Source: Rhodobacteraceae bacterium IMCC1909 (GTDB lineage: Bacteria > Pseudomonadota > Alphaproteobacteria > Rhodobacterales > Rhodobacteraceae). From it: 64,000 bases of DNA. The position numbers and the translations under genes were made by a program. Location of the stretch: assembly GCA_030704425.1 (NCBI GenBank), contig JAPDHM010000001.1:186001-250000 (forward strand). Reading direction: 5' to 3'. Positions 36,924 to 45,056 of the stretch are shown here, piece by piece. The notes beneath the pieces are model-generated. The model made no database searches. It was not told the DNA's origin and was given only the letters and a program-made list of their open reading frames with translations. Position 1 is the stretch's first letter. The number at the start of each line of letters is the position of its first letter.

Positions 36924-37758
36924 TCTGCACAACAAACCTTGCATTTTGTGCTGCGCCATCACCGGTTCAGTGCCAACAAAAGCCGCCAACCCAGCTGTGC
37001 CTATCAGTATTTCTGAGCAGGTCGAGAGCAGCTTGGCAGCGGTGGAGGCAGGGGCTTCGATTATTCATGCCCATGTGCGCAACGCCGATGAAACACCCAG
37101 CAGCGACCCGGAAAAATTCGCCCGCCTGCAAGAGGAGCTGCGCCGACATAGCCCGGATGTCATCATTCAGTTTTCAACTGGAGGCCGTTCTGGTGCGGGG
37201 CAAGAGCGTGGCGGAATGTTGCCCCTGAGACCGGATATGGCCTCCCTCTCTGTCGGCTCGAACAACTTTCCCACACGGGTTTATGAGAATCCGCCAGATT
37301 TGGTGGCTTGGCTGGCCAGTGAAATGCAAAAATATAATGTGGTGCCAGAAGTTGAAGCCTTTGATCTGTCACACATCTTGCAAGCTCTGCGCCTGCATGA
37401 AGAGGGGACACTATTTGGCAAGCTCTATGTGCAATTTGTGATGGGTGTGAAAAATGCCATGCCGGCAGATCGAGCGGTTTTTGATTTTTATGTGGCGCAG
37501 ATGCAAGCCCGTGCGCCTCAAGCTGAGTGGTGTGCCGCGGGTATCGGGCCCAATCAATTAGTTGTGAATGAATGGGCCATCGCGGCAGGCGGCCATACCC
37601 GCGCTGGGCTTGAGGACAATGTGCGCCTCGACCGCATCACGCTGGCCCCGTCGAATGCATCTTTGATCGCCCGTGCCGCTGAACTTTGCACCCGCTATGA
37701 GCGCCCGGTCGCAAGCCCTGCGCAAGCGCGCGAAATTCTCGGTTTGCGGGCCGTATGA
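36916..37758 (+). CDS. BKACE family beta-keto acid cleavage enzyme (DUF849)
   Basis: 280-residue TIM-barrel protein. The zinc-binding H51 and H53 are visible in ASIIHAHVRNADE, with NFPTRVYENPPDLV, KLYVQFVMGVKNAMPA and AAGGHTRAGLEDNVRL, all BKACE features. The family cleaves beta-keto acids with acetyl-CoA; in roseobacter pca operons a member is thought to process beta-ketoadipate in place of thiolase. The ATG at 36916 overlaps the pcaG stop by 8 bp. The gene is intact although its upstream partners are broken. It overlaps pcaB by 4 bp (ATGA). Confidence 0.88.
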   Translation: MSDLHNKPCILCCAITGSVPTKAANPAVPISISEQVESSLAAVEAGASIIHAHVRNADETPSSDPEKFARLQEELRRHSPDVIIQFSTGGRSGAGQERGGMLPLRPDMASLSVGSNNFPTRVYENPPDLVAWLASEMQKYNVVPEVEAFDLSHILQALRLHEEGTLFGKLYVQFVMGVKNAMPADRAVFDFYVAQMQARAPQAEWCAAGIGPNQLVVNEWAIAAGGHTRAGLEDNVRLDRITLAPSNASLIARAAELCTRYERPVASPAQAREILGLRAV

Positions 37759-38751
37759 CGACGGTATTTGACCATGCCTGGATGGCAGGCCTCTTTGGCG
37801 ACAAACGCGTTGCGGAGTACCTGTCTGCTGAGGTGCAATTGGCATATGTGCTGCGCGTTGAAGCGGCGCACAGCCGGTCATTGGGCAATGAGTCTGCGGC
37901 CCGCGCGATTGAGGCTGCCAAGATAGGCCCAGAGGATTTGACAGAGGGAACGGCCACGGATGGGGTGCCTGTTCCTCAGTTGGTGCGCTGTCTCAAGGCG
38001 CAGATCGCGCCAGAGCTGCATGGGGATATTCACCTAGGGCTGACCAGCCAAGACGTGATGGACACGGCCTTGGTTTTATCTTTGAAGGATATTTTACCGA
38101 TCTTCAGGCAGGGATTGATCGCTTTGCAGGCAGATTTGGCGCAATTGACGCAAGCGCATGGCGGCGCTGCCTTGATGGGGCGCACGCGTATGCAGACCGC
38201 GCTTCCCATAACGGTTGCAGATCGCCTTGCCACTTGGCGGATGCCCTTGGAGCGCCATCTCGCGCGGCTCGATGTGGTTTGCGCGCGTGTTCTCTGCGTG
38301 CAGTGTGGCGGCCCGGTGGGGCTTGGCGCGGGCGGAGCTGCGCTTGCGGCGCAGTTGGGATTGGCCGCGCCGGATAAAAGCTGGCACGCCATGCGTGATG
38401 GATTTGGCCAGTTGGCTGTCGCTGGTGTCTGGTAGCTTAGGAAAAATGGGCATGGATATTTCGCTCATGAACCAGCAAGGCGTGGATGAGATGCGCTTGC
38501 GCGCAGGCGGCTCTTCCTCGGCCATGCCCCATAAACAAAACCCAATTTTGGCGGAGCTATTGGTCAGCCTGGCGCGCTATAATTCTGTTCAGCTTGGCGG
38601 GATGCATCAGGCTTTGATCCACGAGCAAGAACGCTCTGGGGCGGCTTGGGCGCTGGAATGGATGATTTTGCCTGCGATGCTACACAGCACCGCAAGAGGG
38701 CTCAGGGCGGCACAAGAGCTGCTGGCCCAAGTGGAAACAATCGGCAGTTGA
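37755..38751 (+). pseudogene. pcaB: pcaB (3-carboxy-cis,cis-muconate cycloisomerase), frameshifted
   Basis: The first frame (37755-38435, 226 residues) reads as PcaB, with HLGLTSQDVMDTALVLSL and QVxxPDKSWHAMRDG-type sequence, then stops after VAGVW. A second frame from about 38405 continues LASWLSLVSGSLGKMGMD and the superfamily signature GGSSSAMPHKQNP, to a stop at 38751. Together they make a protein of about 330 residues, near the usual length or slightly short. The break lies between 38401 and 38420, consistent with loss of a few bases after RDGF. PcaB closes the protocatechuate pathway step; without a frameshift the product would lack the signature loop. Confidence 0.82.
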
Positions 38752-38762
38752 GCGTGCGGCAC

Positions 38763-39746
38763 TTACGGCGCGATGATCGGCGTGGCGTTCAAGGCACTGT
38801 CGCGCGGCGCAACCTTCGTGAACTCCGTGCCATGTTCAAACCAGCTTTTTGGCGCCGCCGCGCCCCATAGGGTTTGCCGTTGCGGATCTTTGAGGTCCCA
38901 TTTGATGGGCTCGTGATCGGGGTCCACAGTTTGATAATCTGAGCAATAGATTTCGATGCGATGCCCATCTGGGTCCAGGATATAAAGGAAAAAGGCGTTT
39001 GAAATGCCATGCCGCCCCGGTCCGCGCTCGATGTTGCTGACATAGCCAGTGGTGGCCATGAGATCGAGCAGGTCAATGATGTTCAGCGGCGTCGGCACCC
39101 AAAATGCGATATGGTGCATCCGAGGGCCGCGGCCATTGGTGAAGGCCATATCATGCACGCCGCCTTTGCGATGCATCCATGCGGCCCAGAGTTTGCCACT
39201 GGCCTCATCCTCGGTATATTCGGTCACCCGAAAGCCGATGTCATTGTAAAACGCCACTGAGGCGTCGACATCAGGCGAAAAGCAATTGAAATGATCAATC
39301 CTCAAAGGTTTCACGCCGCGATAGAGTGCAAATTTCTGGTGCAGAGAGGGCAGGCGATCCATCTTGTGATAAAATTCTAAAGGAATTCCAATATTATCCG
39401 CGGTCAACAGGGTTCGGCCCTGATAGGGGCGCTCGACCCACTGTGTCGGGCAACATTTGGCACGAAACTCGGCTTCTGCTCGATCCAAATCTGCCTCATC
39501 ATAGGTCTTAAAGCCCATGACCTCCACCGTGCCGGGAAGATCGGATTTTTGCAAAATCACGCTGTGATGGCCGCGCTCTTCCATGGCGCGCAGATAGACA
39601 TGGCTGTCTGTTTCATCCGAGACCTGCAAACCCAGAATTTCCGTGTAAAATGTCTTTGAGCGGCCTAAATCCGCGACGTTGAGGCAGGCATGGCTGAGGC
39701 GGACGGTGTTGAAGCTTGGGTAAAGATTTGGGCTGGGAACTGGCAT
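38763..39746 (-). CDS. hpaD: 3,4-dihydroxyphenylacetate 2,3-dioxygenase (homoprotocatechuate extradiol dioxygenase)
   Basis: Opens the ring of homoprotocatechuate to 5-carboxymethyl-2-hydroxymuconate semialdehyde. 327 residues, two vicinal-oxygen-chelate (type I extradiol) modules. The metal ligands fit the known enzyme closely: H152 (RIDHFN), H212 or 211 (MHHIAFW) and E265 (HRIEIYC). An N-terminal domain with SHACLNVADLGRSKTFYTEIL is also typical. The gene is downstream of hpaE on the same strand (23-bp gap) and convergent with the broken pcaB. Confidence 0.92.
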   Translation of the reverse strand: MPVPSPNLYPSFNTVRLSHACLNVADLGRSKTFYTEILGLQVSDETDSHVYLRAMEERGHHSVILQKSDLPGTVEVMGFKTYDEADLDRAEAEFRAKCCPTQWVERPYQGRTLLTADNIGIPLEFYHKMDRLPSLHQKFALYRGVKPLRIDHFNCFSPDVDASVAFYNDIGFRVTEYTEDEASGKLWAAWMHRKGGVHDMAFTNGRGPRMHHIAFWVPTPLNIIDLLDLMATTGYVSNIERGPGRHGISNAFFLYILDPDGHRIEIYCSDYQTVDPDHEPIKWDLKDPQRQTLWGAAAPKSWFEHGTEFTKVAPRDSALNATPIIAP

Positions 39747-39769
39747 TTTGGGCTCCTTTAATTCTGAGG

Positions 39770-41278
39770 TCAGACGCCTAGGCGTGAAATTTTATGGGCA
39801 CCGGTGGCAAAGCCAATGTGCTTTTGCTCCATATAAAATTCAAAGCTCCAATCGCCGCCGTCCCGGCCAATTCCGCTGGCCTTGACGCCGCCGAAGGGGG
39901 TGGGCAGGTGCCGGACATTTTCGCTATTCACCCAGATCATGCCCGCCTCAAGCTTGTCGGTAAAACGCAACGCGCGGGTTAGGTCATTGGTCCATAGGTA
40001 GGCGGTGAGCCCGTAGGGCGTGTCATTTGCAATCTCAAGGGCCTGATCTTCACTGGCAAATGGAATGGAGGTGAGAACCGGGCCGAAAATTTCCTCTTGG
40101 GCAATGCGCATGGCATTATGCGCCTCCGTAAAGAGGGTTGGGCGGATGAAATATCCGGTGTCGCCAAGAACCTCCCCGCCAGCGGCCACTTGGGCCCCAT
40201 CGTTTTTGGCAATATCGAAATAGGAGGTGACCTTGGCGAAATGCTCTTCGCTGATCAGCGGCCCGATTTCAGTGGCAGGATCGAGCGGGTGGCCGACTTT
40301 GATCTCATTGACCCGCTCAATCAACCGGGCTTCAAAAGCGTCTTTGATGTTCTCATGGACCAAAAGCCGCGAGGAGGAGGTGCAGCGTTCGCCGTTGATG
40401 GAATAGATCATGAAGATCACCGCATCCAAAGCACGTTCCAAATCCGCATCTTCAAAGACGATCACGGGATTTTTGCCGCCCAATTCGAAATGCGTCCGCT
40501 TCAGCGTATCTGCGCCCTGTTTGGTAATCATAGAACCGGTGCGGCTCTCCCCGACAAATGCGATGGCCTTGATGTCAGGGTGTTCTGTGAGCGCCTTGCC
40601 GGCATCCTCGCCATAGCCTTGAACCGTGTTTAGAACCCCGGGAGGCAGGCCGGCCTCTTCGGCAATTTCCACCAAGATCCGGGCCGTGAGCGGCGAGGCC
40701 TCTGCAGGCTTATGCACCACGGTGCAACCAGCTGCGAGGGCAGGGGCAATTTTCCATGTGGAGAGCATAAAGGGCGTATTCCAAGGGGTAATCACACCCA
40801 CTGGGCCGATGGGCACCCTTGTGGTGATATTCATCAATGTGGCCGATTGCAAATGCTGCCCATCTCGGGCGGCCTCCACGTGATCGGCAAAATAGCGAAA
40901 ATTCTCCGCCCCGCGAATGGCCGCTTTTGACATGAAGCGCCAGGCCTGGCCGGTGTCCCAGCATTCGCAGAGTGCGATTTCTTCGGCGCGGGCTTCAATG
41001 CCCTCGGCAATTTTGACCAAAATAGCCTTGCGCTGTTTGGCGGGCATATCGCGCCAGGCTGGAAAGGCCGCTTTGGCAGCTTTGGCTGCCTTATCAATAT
41101 CGCCTGCGTCGCCGCGCGCCACTTGGCAGATTATGGATTTATCCACCGGGGAGAGGGTTTGAAAGACACCGCCGCCGCCCGCATGATCCGCCCCCGCGAT
41201 CCGGTGCAGGATGCCACTGCGCTGGAAGCGCGCCAAATGGCCATTGAGTTTTTCGATATTTTGTTCCAACGCGGACAT
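39770..41278 (-). CDS. hpaE: 5-carboxymethyl-2-hydroxymuconate-semialdehyde dehydrogenase
   Basis: 502-residue NAD-dependent aldehyde dehydrogenase acting just after HpaD. Motifs: VGVITPWNTPFMLSTWKIAPAL, the glutamate in HFELGGKNPVIVFEDAD, and the catalytic cysteine in INGERCTSSSR (near residue 312). VPIGPVGVITPWN and the C-terminal FGGVKASGIGRDGGDWSFEFY are usual for this subgroup. First gene of the hpaE-hpaD operon; divergent from the MarR gene hpaR across a region with a palindrome. HpaF, G, H and I are not in the window. Confidence 0.92.
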   Translation of the reverse strand: MSALEQNIEKLNGHLARFQRSGILHRIAGADHAGGGGVFQTLSPVDKSIICQVARGDAGDIDKAAKAAKAAFPAWRDMPAKQRKAILVKIAEGIEARAEEIALCECWDTGQAWRFMSKAAIRGAENFRYFADHVEAARDGQHLQSATLMNITTRVPIGPVGVITPWNTPFMLSTWKIAPALAAGCTVVHKPAEASPLTARILVEIAEEAGLPPGVLNTVQGYGEDAGKALTEHPDIKAIAFVGESRTGSMITKQGADTLKRTHFELGGKNPVIVFEDADLERALDAVIFMIYSINGERCTSSSRLLVHENIKDAFEARLIERVNEIKVGHPLDPATEIGPLISEEHFAKVTSYFDIAKNDGAQVAAGGEVLGDTGYFIRPTLFTEAHNAMRIAQEEIFGPVLTSIPFASEDQALEIANDTPYGLTAYLWTNDLTRALRFTDKLEAGMIWVNSENVRHLPTPFGGVKASGIGRDGGDWSFEFYMEQKHIGFATGAHKISRLGV

Positions 41279-41303
41279 CGCAGCTCTCTTTCAACCCTAG
41301 ATT

Positions 41304-41323
41304 TTAGGTAACATGTTAACTAA
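41304..41323. promoter_or_regulatory. 20-bp operator palindrome between hpaE and hpaR (likely MarR/HpaR site)
   Basis: TTAGGTAACATGTTAACTAA at 41304-41323 equals its own reverse complement except at two symmetric positions (5 and 16). It lies 25 bp upstream of hpaE and 74 bp upstream of hpaR. HpaR of E. coli is a MarR repressor of the divergent hpa operon; the gene order and the 20-bp site fit. Confidence 0.65.
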
Positions 41324-41397
41324 ATGGAGTGTTCTGATTTTTCATTGTGCTGTCAATATTTTTAAATAATATTGCATGGCAATTCATAGGTGCGTCA

Positions 41398-41859
41398 ATG
41401 GCCAGAACCAAGCTTCAGCTTCCCTCGACACGGCGGTCTTTACCAATTGCCTTGATGCGATCGCGTGAAAAGGTCATGGCGCCGATCCGCGATATGCTGC
41501 GAGCTTCTGGTTTGACCGAACAGCAATGGCGGGTGCTGCGTATTTTGTCCGAATTTGGCCCGCAGGATTTGACAGAGATAGCGCGGCAGGCCTGTTTGTT
41601 GATGCCAAGCCTATCGCGCATTATTCGAAGCCTGGCGCAAAATGGCCTCGTCATCCGGGCGTCTGATACAAAGGATCGGCGGCGGCAAACTGTGGTTATT
41701 TCTCCAGCGGGGCAACACCTTATTGATGACAATTTGGTGCAGGCCACGCAGATTGCCGCAAATTATAGAAATCAGCTTGGCGCCGAGCGCTATGAGCTTT
41801 TGTTGGATCTTTTGACGGAATTGGAGCAGGGCCCGCCTTATCCCGTGAAATGCGCATAA
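41398..41859 (+). CDS. hpaR: Homoprotocatechuate operon regulator, MarR family
   Basis: 153 residues. The winged helix-turn-helix occupies about 40-110 (GLTEQQWRVLRILSEFG, LTEIARQACLLMPSLSRIIRSL, and the wing DRRRQTVVISPAG). The HpaR-specific start (LPSTRRSLPIALMRSREKVM) is present. ATG 41398 is preferred over an in-frame upstream ATG at 41347 because the conserved sequence begins there. Divergent from hpaE, and followed by a terminator shared with amt. Confidence 0.88.
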   Translation: MARTKLQLPSTRRSLPIALMRSREKVMAPIRDMLRASGLTEQQWRVLRILSEFGPQDLTEIARQACLLMPSLSRIIRSLAQNGLVIRASDTKDRRRQTVVISPAGQHLIDDNLVQATQIAANYRNQLGAERYELLLDLLTELEQGPPYPVKCA

Positions 41860-41863
41860 AAAA

Positions 41864-41891
41864 GCCCCCTGAAAATTACCTTTCAGAGGGC
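41864..41891. terminator. Bidirectional terminator between hpaR and amt
   Basis: GCCCCCTGAAA at 41864-41874 pairs with TTTCAGAGGGC at 41881-41891 with one mismatch. Minus strand: T-run (TTTTTT) follows, ending the glnK-amt operon. It also lies after hpaR on the plus strand. Confidence 0.88.
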
Positions 41892-41911
41892 CCAGTACAG
41901 CGGGAAAGAAG

Positions 41912-43249
41912 TTAGCTACCTGAGAATTCCGGATAGGCTTCCATGCCTAGCTCGCTGCGGTCGAGACCGGTGATTTCGGCCTCTTCACTAACTCGCAGGC
42001 CGAACATCGCTTTAAGCACCAACCAAACCACGGTGGAGGACACAGTCACAAAGGCACCGACGATGACGATTGATGTCAGTTGAACTGAGAAGCTGGCTGC
42101 GCTGTTGGTGAAGCAAACGGCCAGAGTGCCCCAGATGCCTGCGAAGAGGTGCACCGGGATGGCCCCGACCACATCATCAATCTTCAAGCGATCTAGAAGC
42201 GGCACGGCGAAGACGACGATGACACCGCCAACAGCACCGATCAGGGTCGCTGAGACCAGTGAAGGGGTCAGCGGCTCCGCAGTGATGGACACCAAACCTG
42301 CCAAGGCCCCGTTCAAGATCATGGTCAAATCAGGCTTTTTGTACAGGAGTTGCGTCAAGATCAGAGCTGCCACCGCACCTGCGGCTGCCGCTGTGTTGGT
42401 GTTGGAGAATATCCGGCTGATATCAGCCACATTGCCGGATGTGTCCATATACAGTTGTGACCCACCGTTAAAGCCAAACCAACCGAGCCAAAGGATAAAT
42501 GTTCCCAAGGTGGCCAATGCGAGATTTGAGCCTGGCATTGGGTTTACTTTACCATCTTTGTATTTGCCCAAGCGAGGACCAAGGATGATCGCGCCGGTCA
42601 AAGCTGCCCAACCGCCGACAGAGTGCACAACTGTTGAGCCTGCAAAGTCTTGAAAGCCCATTGCGTCCAAGAAGCCACCGCCCCATTTCCAGCTGGCTTG
42701 GATCGGATAGATCACGGCCACAAGAACGATGACAAAGGCTAGGAACGGCCAAAGTTTGATCCGCTCGGCTAATGCGCCCGACACAATAGAAGCGGTCGCT
42801 GCGCAGAACATCAATTGGAAGAAAAAATCGGAGCCAACAGAGGCGTAGGTCAGATCAGCTTCCACACCTTCGAGCCCAACAGGCTCTAGCGCGGTGACCG
42901 AAAATGCGCCAACCACGTTTTGAATGGTCCAGCCATCGCCTGGATACATGAGATTGTATCCCAAAATGTAGAAAAACAGCGACGCCAGAGAAAACAGTGC
43001 CATGTTTTTGGTCAGCTGCATCGCCACGTTTTTGCCGCGTACCAAACCGGCTTCCAACATTGCAAACCCAGCGGCCATGAAGAAGACCAAGAACCCTGAG
43101 ACCAGGAACATGAATGTGGTGAAAATAAAGCCGATGTCGGCATTTAGCGGGGTGACATCCGCCTCCTGCGCTGCGGCCAGTTGTGGAACGGCCAGCAGCA
43201 GAGTGGCCAGGCTTACAGTTCCTAATTTACTCGTTAACTCTTTACGCAT
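41912..43249 (-). CDS. amtB: Ammonium transporter, Amt family
   Basis: About 445-residue inner-membrane channel with eleven expected helices, preceded by a cleavable signal-like N-terminus (LGTVSLATLLLAVPQLAAAQ). Family landmarks: FAMLEAGLVRGKNV, GGWAALTGAIILGPRLGKY, and WLGWFGFNGGSQ. The ATG at 43249 shares its A with the glnK stop (TGATG); a GTG at 43252 is an alternative. Paired with glnK, whose protein blocks the channel when ammonium is abundant. Terminated by the hairpin at 41864-41891. Confidence 0.93.
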   Translation of the reverse strand: MRKELTSKLGTVSLATLLLAVPQLAAAQEADVTPLNADIGFIFTTFMFLVSGFLVFFMAAGFAMLEAGLVRGKNVAMQLTKNMALFSLASLFFYILGYNLMYPGDGWTIQNVVGAFSVTALEPVGLEGVEADLTYASVGSDFFFQLMFCAATASIVSGALAERIKLWPFLAFVIVLVAVIYPIQASWKWGGGFLDAMGFQDFAGSTVVHSVGGWAALTGAIILGPRLGKYKDGKVNPMPGSNLALATLGTFILWLGWFGFNGGSQLYMDTSGNVADISRIFSNTNTAAAAGAVAALILTQLLYKKPDLTMILNGALAGLVSITAEPLTPSLVSATLIGAVGGVIVVFAVPLLDRLKIDDVVGAIPVHLFAGIWGTLAVCFTNSAASFSVQLTSIVIVGAFVTVSSTVVWLVLKAMFGLRVSEEAEITGLDRSELGMEAYPEFSGS

Positions 43250-43587
43250 CACAGAGCCTCTTCATTTGTTTCGCCGGTGCGCACGCGCAGGGCTTGTTCC
43301 AGGTCAAGGACGAAAATTTTGCCATCACCGATTTTTCCGGTATGGGCCGCTTTGGTGATGGCCTCCACCACACCGGCCGCAGCCGCATCGGTGACGGCGA
43401 TTTCAAGCTTGATTTTGGGAACAAAATTAACCGTGTATTCTGCTCCTCGATATGTTTCGGTGTGACCAGATTGAGCGCCGAAGCCTTTAACTTCGCTCAC
43501 CATCATGCCGCTGACACCGACCTCAGACACCGCTTCGCGTACGTTTTCGAGCTTGAAGGGTTTGATCGTTGCAATAATCAGTTTCAC
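43249..43587 (-). CDS. glnK: Nitrogen regulatory protein PII
   Basis: 112-residue PII signal protein; it binds ATP/ADP and 2-oxoglutarate and controls Amt and NtrB activity. The T-loop sequence YRGAEYTVNF holds Y51, the uridylylation site, and GDGKIFVLDLEQALRVRTGE is the C-loop. GTG start at 43587 preceded by AAAGGAAG. Co-transcribed with amtB by an overlap. A TTGCCTA/TAGGCAA palindrome lies 105-124 bp upstream. Confidence 0.95.
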   Translation of the reverse strand: MKLIIATIKPFKLENVREAVSEVGVSGMMVSEVKGFGAQSGHTETYRGAEYTVNFVPKIKLEIAVTDAAAAGVVEAITKAAHTGKIGDGKIFVLDLEQALRVRTGETNEEAL

Positions 43588-43691
43588 TCGTCTTCCTTTC
43601 GTTCTGCCGGGTATAATTCTGTTGCCACCTTCAAATTGCTGCAGAGCGGCGTAAACTTTGAGCTTTGGTAAAAAACCGCAGATGTCGTGAT

Positions 43692-43710
43692 TTGCCTAAA
43701 ATATAGGCAA
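43692..43710. promoter_or_regulatory. Inverted repeat upstream of glnK
   Basis: TTGCCTA (43692-43698) and TAGGCAA (43704-43710) are exact reverse complements with a 5-nt AAATA spacer. This could be an operator for nitrogen control. It differs from the NtrC consensus, so the binding protein is unknown. It lies between divergent glnK and the CoA-transferase gene. Confidence 0.4.
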
Positions 43711-43849
43711 TGAGGCAGATGAGTTTCAAAACATCAGCGCGATCGGTCTGGAGATGGATGGCATTTTCCGCGCAGGGCCGGCCCTCTGGCCTTGTCTTTT
43801 GGTGACCCGAGGGCACAAACTGGCGCAATAGTGGACATGGGTTTGAAAG

Positions 43850-44989
43850 ATGGATGATGATTCCATGGGGTTGAATAAAGAACTGGAAGGGATGACGGTG
43901 GTCTCCCTCGAGCAGGCAGTGGCGGCGCCCTATTGTGGTTTGATGCTGGCGGATGCTGGGGCGCGGGTGATTAAGGTTGAGCGTCCGGAGGGGGATTTTG
44001 CCCGCGGCTATGATGCCGGCGCCAATGGGCAGAGTGCAATTTTTGCCTGGCTGAACCGCGGCAAGGAATCGATTTGTTTGAACCTCAAAGATCCCGAGGA
44101 CTTGGCAGTGATGCACCGTATGCTGGCCAAGGCCGATATCTTTGTCTCCAATCTTGCACCCGGTTCAGTGGCGCGTATGGGGCTCGGCGGCGCAGAGCTG
44201 CGACGTGACAACCCCGGTTTGATCATCTGCATGATTTCAGGGTACGGGCAATCGGGCGCGGCGGCGAAAAAGAAGGCCTATGATTTTTTGATCCAAGCGG
44301 AGAGTGGTCTGTGTTCTGTGACCGGCAGCACAGAAAGCCCGGCGCGTGTGGGCCTGTCCCTGACTGATCTTTCGACAGGTTTGACTGCCTTTTCGGCCAT
44401 TTTGCGCGCCTTGATCCAACGGGCGCGCACGGGGCGGGGCATTGATTTGGAAATTTCCATGTTTGATGTGCTGGCCGATTGGATGAATATGCCGCTCTTG
44501 GCACATCGTTATATGGGCGGCGCTCCGGCGCGCTCGGGGTTGAAACATTCCTTCATTGCCCCCTATGGCGCCTTTGAATGTCGGGACGGTGCGCAGGTTT
44601 TAATTTCTGTGCAAAGCAACCGAGAATTTGCGGCTCTATGCAGCCAGGTCTTGCAGCGACCGGAGTTGCCCCAGGATCCCAGGTTTTCGGAAAATCCGGA
44701 GCGATATGCCCATCGTGATGCGCTGGATGCCATCGTGGCGGATTGTTTTGCACAGTTCACCGCCGCTGAGATGGTGGACAAGCTGGATGCGGCGCAAATT
44801 GCCAATGCGAAACTCAATTCTGTGGCGGATCTGTCGGACCATCCATTTTTGCGCAATTCTGTGGCACAGATTGGCGATTGTGATGTTTCTTTGGCCGCTT
44901 TGCCAGTGACAAGCCATGCCGGACCTGGACAAAAAGTGCCGAATTTGGGCGCGCAAACGGAAGGTCTTCGCGCTGAGTTTAAAGAGTGA
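43850..44989 (+). CDS. CaiB/BaiF family CoA transferase (class III)
   Basis: 379 residues. Opening motif VVSLEQAVAAPYCGLMLADAGARVIKVE, the substrate-binding region DLKDPEDLAVMHRML, and the catalytic Asp in VGLSLTDLSTGLTAFSAIL fit class III CoA transferases, which move CoA between carboxylates (formyl-, succinyl- or mesaconyl-type). The substrate cannot be set from sequence. Start is uncertain: ATG 43850 gives 379 residues, while conserved sequence begins at MTVVSLEQ (about 43892). A 67-bp gap separates it from the aldehyde dehydrogenase on the same strand. Confidence 0.85.
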   Translation: MDDDSMGLNKELEGMTVVSLEQAVAAPYCGLMLADAGARVIKVERPEGDFARGYDAGANGQSAIFAWLNRGKESICLNLKDPEDLAVMHRMLAKADIFVSNLAPGSVARMGLGGAELRRDNPGLIICMISGYGQSGAAAKKKAYDFLIQAESGLCSVTGSTESPARVGLSLTDLSTGLTAFSAILRALIQRARTGRGIDLEISMFDVLADWMNMPLLAHRYMGGAPARSGLKHSFIAPYGAFECRDGAQVLISVQSNREFAALCSQVLQRPELPQDPRFSENPERYAHRDALDAIVADCFAQFTAAEMVDKLDAAQIANAKLNSVADLSDHPFLRNSVAQIGDCDVSLAALPVTSHAGPGQKVPNLGAQTEGLRAEFKE

Positions 44990-45056
44990 TTTTTTGCGTG
45001 CAGAAGTGGCGCGCTTGTGAATAATGACCAAAGGTTCTAGCTGAAAGCGAAACGGT

